This document shows positions 57,662-64,000 of a stretch of DNA of 64,000 bases, piece after piece. The first letter of the stretch is position 1; each line of letters starts with the position of its first letter. The notes beneath the pieces are model-generated. The model searched no databases. It was not told the DNA's origin and saw only the letters and a list, made by a program, of their open reading frames with translations. The translations under genes were made by a program, and so were the position numbers. Source of the stretch: Bacillus sp. SORGH_AS_0510 (GTDB taxonomy: Bacteria; Bacillota; Bacilli; Bacillales; Cytobacillaceae); assembly GCF_030818775.1 (NCBI RefSeq), contig NZ_JAUTAU010000001.1, forward strand, positions 1,554,001 to 1,618,000. Reading direction: 5' to 3'.

Positions 57662-58645
57662 ATGAAAATTTCTCCAGTAGAACAACTTTTTACAGTTTTT
57701 AATGAAACGGCGCTTGCATTACAAGAAGAATTGTCTTGCAGTTATCTGGAAGCACTGGCAGAAACGGGAGAAAACATATTCCAAGGTACAATTCTCCAGG
57801 AAGAGTTAAGTGAATTAACAGTAAAAAGATTAAAAAAACAATACGAAGAAATCAATATTGATAAGTATTCAAAGGAAGATCTTCGTAAGGCTTATCAGCT
57901 TGTCATTTTAAAAGGGATGAAGGAGAATGTACAGCCTAATCATCAGATGACACCTGATTCTATTGGATTACTGGTTGGATATTTAATTGATCGATTTGTC
58001 AAAAAATCAAATTTTAAACTTCTTGATCCTGCAGTTGGAACGGGCAATCTTTTAACCACTGTTTTAAATCATATACCCAAAGAGATTACCTCTGTTGGCG
58101 TTGACGTGGATGACATTCTTATAAGACTTGCCTATGTAAATGCAAATTTACAAGAACATCCGATACAATTATTTAATCAGGACGCTTTAGAACCTTTATT
58201 TATTGATCCTGTGGATGCTGTTATAGCAGATCTACCTGTCGGATTTTATCCGAATGATGTCCGCGCTGCTGATTTCCAGTTAAAGGCTGATACTGGTCAT
58301 TCGTTTGCCCATCATTTATTTATTGAACAAAGTGTACGGCATACAGCACCTGGTGGGTATTTGTTCTTGCTTGTACCAAGCGGCCTTTTTGAAAGTGAAC
58401 AAGCGGGACAGCTTCGTGAATTTATTAAGGAACATGTAGTGATTCAGGGGCTACTCCAATTGCCAGAAACGATGTTTAAGAATAAACATGCGGCAAAAAG
58501 TATTTTCATTTTGCAAAAAAAGGGTGATGGAGTTCTACCTCCAAAACAGGCGTTACTTGTTAACCTTCCGAGTCTGTCAAAGCAGCAGGAAATGGACCGG
58601 ATCCTCTCACAAATAGAAAAATGGTTCCAAGAAAACAAAGGATAA
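57662..58645 (+). CDS. ytxK: Class I SAM-dependent methyltransferase YtxK
   Basis: Protein of 327 residues with an N6-adenine-methyltransferase-like fold. SAM motif I is LLDPAVGTGNLL (about residues 121-132). The position of the NPPY motif reads ADLPVGFYPND (about 181-191), so the canonical Asn/Asp-Pro-Pro-aromatic is altered and DNA adenine activity is doubtful. The place before ackA is conserved in Bacillus. TGGAGGGG precedes the ATG. Confidence 0.87.
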   Translation: MKISPVEQLFTVFNETALALQEELSCSYLEALAETGENIFQGTILQEELSELTVKRLKKQYEEINIDKYSKEDLRKAYQLVILKGMKENVQPNHQMTPDSIGLLVGYLIDRFVKKSNFKLLDPAVGTGNLLTTVLNHIPKEITSVGVDVDDILIRLAYVNANLQEHPIQLFNQDALEPLFIDPVDAVIADLPVGFYPNDVRAADFQLKADTGHSFAHHLFIEQSVRHTAPGGYLFLLVPSGLFESEQAGQLREFIKEHVVIQGLLQLPETMFKNKHAAKSIFILQKKGDGVLPPKQALLVNLPSLSKQQEMDRILSQIEKWFQENKG

Positions 58646-58725
58646 AATCGGTGAAAAACTCCGGTTTTTTCCTTTTTTTTATCTGCTGAAAAGAAAGAAA
58701 AATTTGAATATAATTACATTTACGC

Positions 58726-58739
58726 TGTAACCGTTGCCA
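58726..58739 (+). promoter_or_regulatory. CcpA cre site upstream of ackA
   Basis: TGTAACCGTTGCCA matches all fixed positions of the cre core TGNAANCGNWNNCA. It lies about 150 bp upstream of the ackA ATG. CcpA activates ackA from such an upstream site in B. subtilis. The 240-bp ytxK-ackA gap holds no gene. Confidence 0.75.
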
Positions 58740-58886
58740 TGTGATTTATTCCTTGAAATGTCCTATATTCAGTGATTAAATGAGGAATTGAGAGAAATAA
58801 ACAAAGTCGGTTTGCGCAAAATAAAGGTGTACTAAACCAAAATTGCAGATCAATGACGTTGTTATATAAAAGGAGCGGTTAGCTAA

Positions 58887-60074
58887 ATGGCAAAAATTAT
58901 TGCAATCAATGCGGGAAGTTCTTCTTTAAAGTTTCAATTATTTGAAATGCCAAATGAAGATGTCATTACAAAAGGTCTTATTGAAAGAATTGGCCTAAAT
59001 GATTCAATTTTTAATATTACGGTAAATGGTGAGAAAATCCAAGAAATTACGGATATACCTGATCATGAAGTAGCAGTAAAAATGCTGTTAGATAAATTAA
59101 CGACATTAGGAATCATTCAATCCTTGGATGAAATTGAAGGTATTGGTCACCGTGTTGTACATGGTGGAGAAGCGTTTAATGATTCGGTTTTAATTACAGA
59201 TGAAGTAATCAGTAAAATTGAAGAACTTTCAGAGCTTGCACCATTGCATAATCCAGCAAACCTAACAGGGATCAGAGCGTTTCAAAGTGTTCTACCTAAT
59301 GTTCCGGCCATTGCTGTGTTTGATACGGCTTTCCATCAAACCATGCCGGAAAGTTCTTTCCTTTACAGCCTTCCATATGATTACTATAAAGAATATGGTA
59401 TTCGTAAGTATGGCTTCCACGGAACATCACATAAGTATGTTTCACAACGTGCTGCAGAATTACTTGGCCGTCCAGTTGAACAGCTTCGTTTAATTTCTTG
59501 TCACTTAGGGAATGGGGCAAGTATTGCAGCCATTGAAGGTGGAAAATCAATTGATACATCAATGGGCTTTACTCCACTTGCAGGTGTAACAATGGGTACG
59601 CGTTCAGGAAATATTGACCCTGCTTTAATTCCATATATCATGGAAAAAACAAATCAAACAGCTGATGAAGTATTAGATGTTTTAAATAAGAAAAGCGGTA
59701 TGCTAGCTGTATCTGGTTTCTCAAGTGACTTAAGGGATATTGAGGTTGAAGCGAAAAAAGGAAATGAACGTGCACAGCTTGCTTTGGATGTATTTGCTAA
59801 CAGAATTCATAAGTATATCGGTTCGTACGCATCGCGTATGTATGGAGTAGATGCCATTATTTTCACTGCAGGTATCGGCGAAAACAGTGATACGATTCGT
59901 GAAAATGTATTAAAAGGTCTTGAATTCATGGGTGTTTATTGGGACCCAGCTCTTAATAAAGTAAGAGGAGAAGAAGCATTTATCAACTATCCTCATTCAC
60001 CAGTAAAGGTTTTAATTATTCCAACAAACGAAGAAGTAATGATCGCCCGCGATGTAGTTCGCTTAGCGAAATAA
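58887..60074 (+). CDS. ackA: Acetate kinase
   Basis: Protein of 395 residues, full length. The N-terminal [36 protein letters not shown] and [15 protein letters not shown] are ASKHA acetokinase signatures. It makes acetate and ATP from acetyl phosphate in overflow metabolism, the reverse carbon direction to AcsA. AAAGGAGCGG precedes the ATG. Confidence 0.97.
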   Translation: MAKIIAINAGSSSLKFQLFEMPNEDVITKGLIERIGLNDSIFNITVNGEKIQEITDIPDHEVAVKMLLDKLTTLGIIQSLDEIEGIGHRVVHGGEAFNDSVLITDEVISKIEELSELAPLHNPANLTGIRAFQSVLPNVPAIAVFDTAFHQTMPESSFLYSLPYDYYKEYGIRKYGFHGTSHKYVSQRAAELLGRPVEQLRLISCHLGNGASIAAIEGGKSIDTSMGFTPLAGVTMGTRSGNIDPALIPYIMEKTNQTADEVLDVLNKKSGMLAVSGFSSDLRDIEVEAKKGNERAQLALDVFANRIHKYIGSYASRMYGVDAIIFTAGIGENSDTIRENVLKGLEFMGVYWDPALNKVRGEEAFINYPHSPVKVLIIPTNEEVMIARDVVRLAK

Positions 60075-60101
60075 TTCTTCAATCTCAACTAAATTTACAG
60101 A

Positions 60102-60140
60102 GAGGCAAAAGCTAACAATTATTGGCTTTTGCCTTTTTAT
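60102..60140 (+). terminator. Terminator after ackA
   Basis: AGGCAAAAGC and GCTTTTGCCT flank a 12-nt loop, followed by TTTTTATC. Confidence 0.87.
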
Positions 60141-60197
60141 CGTTCTCTGGCTTTATGTTATACTGTTAGGAGAAGTTTGTTGGAGGAGGTTCATACG

Positions 60198-61040
60198 ATG
60201 CCATTTAAAGAACGAGAAAGAAAAGTATGGAATGAAATAACTGAATGGGAACAGAATTTATACAATTACGAACCAAATGACTTCCAATTAACATATGAAA
60301 AATATTTGGAGCGTTCTTTCTCCTTATTGCCTGAAACGGTTCAAAACCAATTTTTTTCCCTCGTTGATACATGGCTGTTCCATTTACATGGTATGATTCA
60401 AGGTTCGCAGCTTCAAATGGATGCAAAAGAAAGAATTCTTTCCTCTGGAAGAGTTTTTATCCCGGATTTAGAAAATATTTCAGACTTAAAAAATTTGGAT
60501 ATTCATCAATTACAATACATAGCAGAACAACATATTGCGAGGCATCGCCTCTATTCCTTTGCTCAAGGCGGCTTAGCGGGAACGGGGAGCTCCTTGCTCT
60601 TGGGGATGGATATCCCAGCAATGGCAGTGATTAATTTAAGAGTCGTTCAATTAATTGCGATGACCTACGGATACGAAGTCAATACACCATTCGAAATGAT
60701 GACTTCACTCAAAGTGTTTCATACCGGAACCTTGCCTCCAAGAGTTCAAAAAGAAGGTTGGGGTATCTTAAAAAATGAATTAGAAGAGTTTGAAAATCCG
60801 TATTTCTATGAAGGAAATGAAGAGATTACTGATATCACTTGGCTTGAGCAGCCATTACAGCAATTATTTAAAGCTATTGTCATTGCTGTATTTCGAAGAA
60901 AAATGATTCAGGGCATGCCTCTTGTCAGTATGGCCATTGGTGCAGGTATAAACTATCAGTTAACAAGAAAAGTAACGGACTTAGCTCATAAATATTATCA
61001 GTATCGTTATTTAAAAGAAAAAGAGGAGTTTCAACTATGA
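60198..61040 (+). CDS. EcsC-family protein
   Basis: Protein of 280 residues resembling the EcsC family (hydrophobic segments around FAQGGLAGTGSSLLLGMDIPA and QLIAMTYGYEVN, about residues 120-160). EcsC in Bacillus is tied to the EcsAB transporter, but paralogues such as this have unknown roles. ATG 60198 follows GGAGGAGG; an upstream in-frame start at 60129 is rejected. The stop overlaps the moaB start by 4 bp. Confidence 0.78.
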   Translation: MPFKERERKVWNEITEWEQNLYNYEPNDFQLTYEKYLERSFSLLPETVQNQFFSLVDTWLFHLHGMIQGSQLQMDAKERILSSGRVFIPDLENISDLKNLDIHQLQYIAEQHIARHRLYSFAQGGLAGTGSSLLLGMDIPAMAVINLRVVQLIAMTYGYEVNTPFEMMTSLKVFHTGTLPPRVQKEGWGILKNELEEFENPYFYEGNEEITDITWLEQPLQQLFKAIVIAVFRRKMIQGMPLVSMAIGAGINYQLTRKVTDLAHKYYQYRYLKEKEEFQL

Positions 61041-61549
61041 GTACGCAGGAACATAAACGGGAAGCACCAAAGAGAATTAATTGTAAGGTGATTACAGTTA
61101 GTGATACGAGAAACAAGGATACAGATAAAAGTGGTAAGTTTATGATTGAGCTGCTGGAACAGTCTGGCCATATCATTACTGATTACGTGATTGTAAAGGA
61201 TGAAAAACTGTCTATTCAAGATGAAATCTTAGAAGGGTGCGGACGTGAAGATATAGATGCAATCCTCATTAATGGTGGAACGGGGATTGCCAAACGGGAT
61301 GTCACTATTGAAACGGTAAAGAACCTGCTTGATAAAGAAATTGTTGGCTTTGGAGAATTATTTAGGATGTTGAGTTATCAAGAGGATATAGGGTCTGCAG
61401 CCATTCTTTCGAGAGCGATTGCCGGCGTAGTAAACGATAAAGCGGTCTTTTCGACCCCAGGTTCAACAGGTGCTGTAAAGCTGGCAATGAATAAGTTAAT
61501 CTTGCCTGAGTTAGGGCATGTGGTAAGAGAAATTCAAAAAGATTTATAG
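61037..61549 (+). CDS. moaB: Molybdenum cofactor biosynthesis protein MoaB (MogA/MoaB)
   Basis: Protein of 170 residues. The molybdopterin-binding signature NGGTGIAKRDVTIE (about residues 77-90) is clear, as is VSDTRNKDTDKSG. It likely adenylylates molybdopterin. The ATG overlaps the previous stop (ATGA), so translation is coupled to the EcsC-like gene. No other moco genes are in view. Confidence 0.92.
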   Translation: MSTQEHKREAPKRINCKVITVSDTRNKDTDKSGKFMIELLEQSGHIITDYVIVKDEKLSIQDEILEGCGREDIDAILINGGTGIAKRDVTIETVKNLLDKEIVGFGELFRMLSYQEDIGSAAILSRAIAGVVNDKAVFSTPGSTGAVKLAMNKLILPELGHVVREIQKDL

Positions 61550-61561
61550 TGCAAAATAACT

Positions 61562-61598
61562 AAGAGGAGGACCCTTAATGGAGTCTTCCTCTTTTTAA
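61562..61598 (+). terminator. Terminator after moaB
   Basis: AGAGGAGGAC and GTCTTCCTCT with T5. Confidence 0.75.
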
Positions 61599-61623
61599 AT
61601 TATAGGTAGTTATAAACGAATTC

Positions 61624-61682
61624 GAGAATTGTCCAGCGCAAGCGCCTAGCCCCTCGGTCTGGTCAAGGCGCTTGCGCTTTTC
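61624..61682 (-). repeat. Family A interspersed repeat, minimal copy A4
   Basis: 59 bp holding only the outer ends of the family: on the minus strand GAAAAGCGCAAGCGCCTTG at the base after the stop codon of the 61683-61997 gene, then AGGGGCTAGGCGCTTGCGC and GGACAATTCTC. Confidence 0.82.
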
Positions 61683-61997
61683 TCAGTGATGTGCTTTTGT
61701 GGAAAGTGTTTGATTTGCTCTATACCATAGCCATAAATCATTGATAATGGAGGCAAGTTCTGCAATCTCTTGGTTCAGTTCGCATGAACGTGTGAAGTCA
61801 TTTTCATCGGAAAGCTGAGCTTGTTTATAATTAATTTCATCCTCAAGCTCTGCAATTCTGTCTGGAATGGAGCCCCGTATGTTTTCCCAATGAAAAAGAA
61901 TGTCCTGTTGGACTTCTTTGCTATATTGCTCCCATTCTACTGTTATATCGGGAAGAGAGATACCTAGGCGCTGATTAAAAGAAAAATAGTCCTTCAT
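61683..61997 (-). CDS. Hypothetical small helical protein
   Basis: Protein of 104 residues starting at MKDYFSFNQRLG, chosen because GGAGGCAGCC precedes the ATG at 61997; the longer open frame runs through the usp terminator and is rejected. It looks all-helical, with a coiled-coil-like stretch RIAELEDEINYKQAQL (about residues 51-66). I do not recognise a family. It ends in AHH with a family A repeat touching its stop codon. Confidence 0.7.
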   Translation of the reverse strand: MKDYFSFNQRLGISLPDITVEWEQYSKEVQQDILFHWENIRGSIPDRIAELEDEINYKQAQLSDENDFTRSCELNQEIAELASIINDLWLWYRANQTLSTKAHH

Positions 61998-62087
61998 AAG
62001 GCTGCCTCCAAGCTGTGTAATAATTTCTATTTTACTATAAATTTCGGCATCCTTCACATTAAAACTTCTTTTGTAAGGAAAGCTGAA

Positions 62088-62120
62088 AAAAGGGTGTGCA
62101 GCTTGGTGCACACCCTTCAT
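62088..62120 (-). terminator. Terminator after the universal stress protein gene
   Basis: On the minus strand AAGGGTGTGCA and TGCACACCCTT form the stem, followed by TTTTTC. Confidence 0.85.
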
Positions 62121-62127
62121 ATATAAA

Positions 62128-62574
62128 TTAGTTTTTTTCAGTTCGGACAACAAGTACATCACATGGTGCATACCGTGTAATGTGTTCAGAAACACTTCCT
62201 ATAAAAAATCTCTCTACTACATTCATTCCTGTGGCACCACAAATGATTAAGTCAACATAATGCTTTTTGGCTATGTCTCGTGGAATACGTACCTTTGGAG
62301 AACCAAAATCAATCTCATATTGGACATCTGATAGTCCGGCATCTGTTGCTTGTTTGTGATAATTTTCCATCATATCTTTTGCTAGCTTTTCTGCGCGGTC
62401 CCCGATCACCGTATCATAGGCTTCGATTAATGCATATGACCGGGTGTCAATCACATGAACCAGAAGGAGGTTGGCATTATTTCTTTTTGCAATTTCAATA
62501 CCTTTTCGAAAAGCCCAATCTGCTTCCTTCGAACCATCAATAGCGACTAAAATATGTTTATATTTGAGTCCCAT
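62128..62574 (-). CDS. Universal stress protein (UspA family)
   Basis: Protein of 148 residues. It starts MGLKYKHILVAIDGSKEADW, with the ATP-binding C-terminal pattern CGATGMNVVERFFIGSVSEH (about residues 114-133) and PCDVLVVR at the end. The G-2x-G-9x-G(S/T) nucleotide loop is present, so it probably binds ATP. ATG 62574 lies 8 nt after AAGGAGATG; an earlier ATG at 62583 overlaps that site. Confidence 0.9.
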   Translation of the reverse strand: MGLKYKHILVAIDGSKEADWAFRKGIEIAKRNNANLLLVHVIDTRSYALIEAYDTVIGDRAEKLAKDMMENYHKQATDAGLSDVQYEIDFGSPKVRIPRDIAKKHYVDLIICGATGMNVVERFFIGSVSEHITRYAPCDVLVVRTEKN

Positions 62575-62674
62575 GATTATCATCTCCTTACCTAAATTAT
62601 ACATTATTTAACAACGAATAACTGTTGCAATTTTTCGAACAATAATGGAGTAGGATACAATGAAAGGAGCTAGA

Positions 62675-62863
62675 ATGATGGGAAACGGGGATCCAAAAAA
62701 TCAGTATTCATTTGATTTTGATGAACAAGGATCGAATGAAGTAAGTCAACAGATTATGAATTCCTATAATAGTGGCTTTATAGGAGAAGGAACGGCGCTT
62801 GCAAACCAGGCTGATTTTAACACTACACCATCAGTCGACGGTGAAGGGTCCACAGAAAGCTAG
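62675..62863 (+). CDS. Hypothetical small acidic protein
   Basis: About 62 residues (MMGNGDPKNQYSFDF..), acidic, rich in Asn/Gly/Ser, no cysteine or membrane segment. ATG 62675 or 62678 follows AAAGGAG. It is divergent from the usp gene. I do not recognise the family; the composition would suit a small soluble or spore-associated protein, but that is a guess. Confidence 0.6.
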   Translation: MMGNGDPKNQYSFDFDEQGSNEVSQQIMNSYNSGFIGEGTALANQADFNTTPSVDGEGSTES

Positions 62864-62881
62864 ACAATTATATGTTGAAAC

Positions 62882-62914
62882 GAAAGGACTGTCCATAATA
62901 GGATGGTCTTTTTC
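62882..62914 (+). terminator. Terminator after the small acidic protein gene
   Basis: AAAGGACTGTCC and GGATGGTCTTT with T-rich tail. Confidence 0.65.
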
Positions 62915-63045
62915 ATTGTGGAAAGAGGAATTTAGTAGACTTTTATCTCGTTAAATTTCTTTATTAGGGCATATACCCAAGAATATAGCTTCTTATATGC
63001 ATATTGTTTAATGTGTGAAGTAAATAAAATGAGGAGGAATAAACA

Positions 63046-63420
63046 TTGACTACTGAAATTTATGGCGTGCCCACAATAAACCAAGCGGATGAGAGAATTC
63101 GCCCTGGTTTTGGTGGCTTTGGACATTTTGGTGGTGGATTCGGCCGTCCGGGCTTTGGTTTTGGCGGTTTCGGTCGCCCAGGCTTCGGCTTTGGTGGTTT
63201 TGGTCGTCCAGGTTTTGGTTTTGGCAGACCAGGCTTTGGCTTCGGATTTGGTCGTCCTGGGTTCGGTTTTGGAGGCTTTGGCTTTGGTGTACCATTTTTA
63301 ACTGGTTTAGCAGCGGGAGCACTATTGACTCCACCATATTATGGTTATGGGTATCCGTACCCATACCCGTATCCTTATCCATATCCTTATTACGGATACC
63401 CATATTACCCTTATTATTAA
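63046..63420 (+). CDS. Gly/Phe-rich repeat protein with a Pro-Tyr tail
   Basis: Protein of 124 residues in three parts. A short N-terminus (about 1-18) is followed by five copies of FGRPGFGFG-like repeats (about 19-80), then a hydrophobic stretch VPFLTGLAAGALLTPP and a YPYPYPYP/YYGYPYY tail. TTG 63046 follows GAGGAGGAA. There is no cysteine. The composition resembles some spore-coat or surface proteins, but function is unknown. It is monocistronic with its own terminator. Confidence 0.75.
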   Translation: MTTEIYGVPTINQADERIRPGFGGFGHFGGGFGRPGFGFGGFGRPGFGFGGFGRPGFGFGRPGFGFGFGRPGFGFGGFGFGVPFLTGLAAGALLTPPYYGYGYPYPYPYPYPYPYYGYPYYPYY

Positions 63421-63426
63421 TTTAAA

Positions 63427-63467
63427 GAAAAAAGCTTTGGCGTTTATTTAACGTCGAAGCTTTATTA
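63427..63467 (+). terminator. Terminator after the Gly/Phe-rich gene
   Basis: AAAGCTTTGGCGTT and AACGTCGAAGCTTT form the stem. Confidence 0.75.
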
Positions 63468-63485
63468 TAGTAATGGTCTTTCAAG

Positions 63486-63505
63486 AACTTATTCTAGAAT
63501 AAGTT
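63486..63505. promoter_or_regulatory. Perfect 20-bp palindrome upstream of ald
   Basis: AACTTATTCT directly joined to its complement AGAATAAGTT, 98 bp before the ald start. A dimeric regulator site is plausible. Confidence 0.5.
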
Positions 63506-63603
63506 TGGGTAACTTCTATTTTTTTGGTAAAATTAAATTGCTTTCACTTTTCCGTTTTCTTTTAACTATTTTTCTATTGTTTTTATTAATTGGAGGTATG
63601 GAC

Positions 63604-64000
63604 ATGCGAATCGGAATACCTAAAGAGATAAAGAATAATGAAAACCGTGTAGCAATGACACCTGCTGGAGTGGTCAATCTTGTGAATTATGGCCATGAAG
63701 TCTTTATTGAAAATGGAGCGGGTATTGGCTCTGGTTTTTCAGATGAAGACTATAAAAATGCAGGAGCAAAATTAGTAGAAACACCTGCAGAAGCATGGTC
63801 CATGGAAATGGTCATGAAGGTAAAGGAACCTCTTCCAAATGAATATCAATATTTTCGTGAGGGATTAATCTTATTTACATATTTACATTTAGCACCAGAG
63901 CCCGAACTGACTAAGGCATTAATAGATAAAAAGGTTATAGGAATTGCTTATGAAACCGTTCAGCTGCCAAATGGAAGCTTACCATTATTAACCCCAATGA
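63604..64000 (+). CDS. ald: Alanine dehydrogenase (3'-truncated by the window)
   Basis: The first 132 residues are present. [20 protein letters not shown] and [13 protein letters not shown] are typical of L-alanine dehydrogenase, and [13 protein letters not shown] is the next conserved block. It interconverts L-alanine and pyruvate with NAD, and supports growth on alanine and sporulation in Bacillus. TTGGAGGT precedes the ATG. The NAD-binding domain lies beyond the window. Confidence 0.95.
   Translation, partial: MRIGIPKEIKNNENRVAMTPAGVVNLVNYGHEVFIENGAGIGSGFSDEDYKNAGAKLVETPAEAWSMEMVMKVKEPLPNEYQYFREGLILFTYLHLAPEPELTKALIDKKVIGIAYETVQLPNGSLPLLTPM

Noticed and set aside
62128..62195. Longer N-terminus for the 61683-61997 protein reaching 62195
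   Set aside because: It would overlap the usp gene end and its terminator; ATG 61997 has GGAGG at the right distance.
63046..63420. Gly-rich protein as a second TOMM precursor
   Set aside because: The sequence resembles the precursor tail (GFGFGGFG) but contains no cysteine and no Ser/Thr in the repeat, so there is nothing to cyclise.
63046..63420. CRISPR-like tandem repeat
   Set aside because: The repeats are codon-level Gly/Phe repeats in an open frame, with no constant repeat separated by unique spacers.

Overview
The window is a low-GC Firmicute chromosome from a spore-forming member of the Bacillaceae (Bacillus/Neobacillus-like). Evidence: strong AGGAGG ribosome sites, frequent TTG/GTG starts, an alpha/beta-type small acid-soluble spore protein, GerW/YtfJ, RefZ, CcpA with cre operators, a T-box before tyrS, a SigB-type promoter before ytxGHJ, and a gene order that closely follows the B. 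subtilis ytjP-to-moaB segment as I recall it. No tRNA, rRNA, CRISPR or prophage was seen.

Layout. 1-14 kb: end of pepV, dat, cysK-like, thpR, ytlR, amyX, ytmP, ytzH, trmB, ytnP, a PepSY-like protein, ytoP, a DUF84 phosphatase, ytpP, ytpQ. 14-24 kb: sftA, murC, ampS, the ytxG-ytxH-ytxJ stress cluster, aroA (chorismate mutase-DAHP synthase), ccpA. 24-28 kb: acuCBA divergent from acsA, the acetate activation and AcsA acetylation/deacetylation module, with a cre site between them. 28-34 kb: an IS3-family element sitting in the loop of the acsA terminator, a class A penicillin-binding protein, and tyrS under a tyrosine T-box. 34-40.4 kb: an accessory island between tyrS and rpsD encoding a heterocycloanthracin/sonorensin-type thiazole/oxazole-modified bacteriocin (Cys-rich precursor, ThiF-like maturation protein with a frameshift, YcaO cyclodehydratase, SagB-type dehydrogenase). 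40.4-50 kb: rpsD with a long leader, a GGDEF diguanylate cyclase, methionine gamma-lyase under a cre site, free-Met-R-sulfoxide reductase, refZ, ezrA, a cysteine desulfurase, a frameshifted thiI, sspA. 50-64 kb: mbcS, rarD, NAD kinase, sppA, yteJ, ytfI, ytfJ, tpx, ytxK, ackA, an EcsC-family protein, moaB, a small helical protein, a universal stress protein, two unknown small proteins and the start of ald.

Two interspersed repeat families are visible. Family A (four copies, 59 to 200 bp, hairpin-rich) always lies between convergent genes and always abuts the stop codon of one gene in the same orientation. Family B (three copies, 130 or about 190 bp, ends TGTTGA..TCAACA) always lies between co-directional genes. 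Two genes (thiI and the bacteriocin maturation gene) each carry an apparent extra G; these could be real mutations or sequence errors.

The most interesting items are the bacteriocin island with its precursor next to its maturation genes, the IS inserted in the loop of a terminator hairpin, and the stop-codon-abutting family A repeats. All functions are inferred from motifs and context seen by eye; no database search was run.
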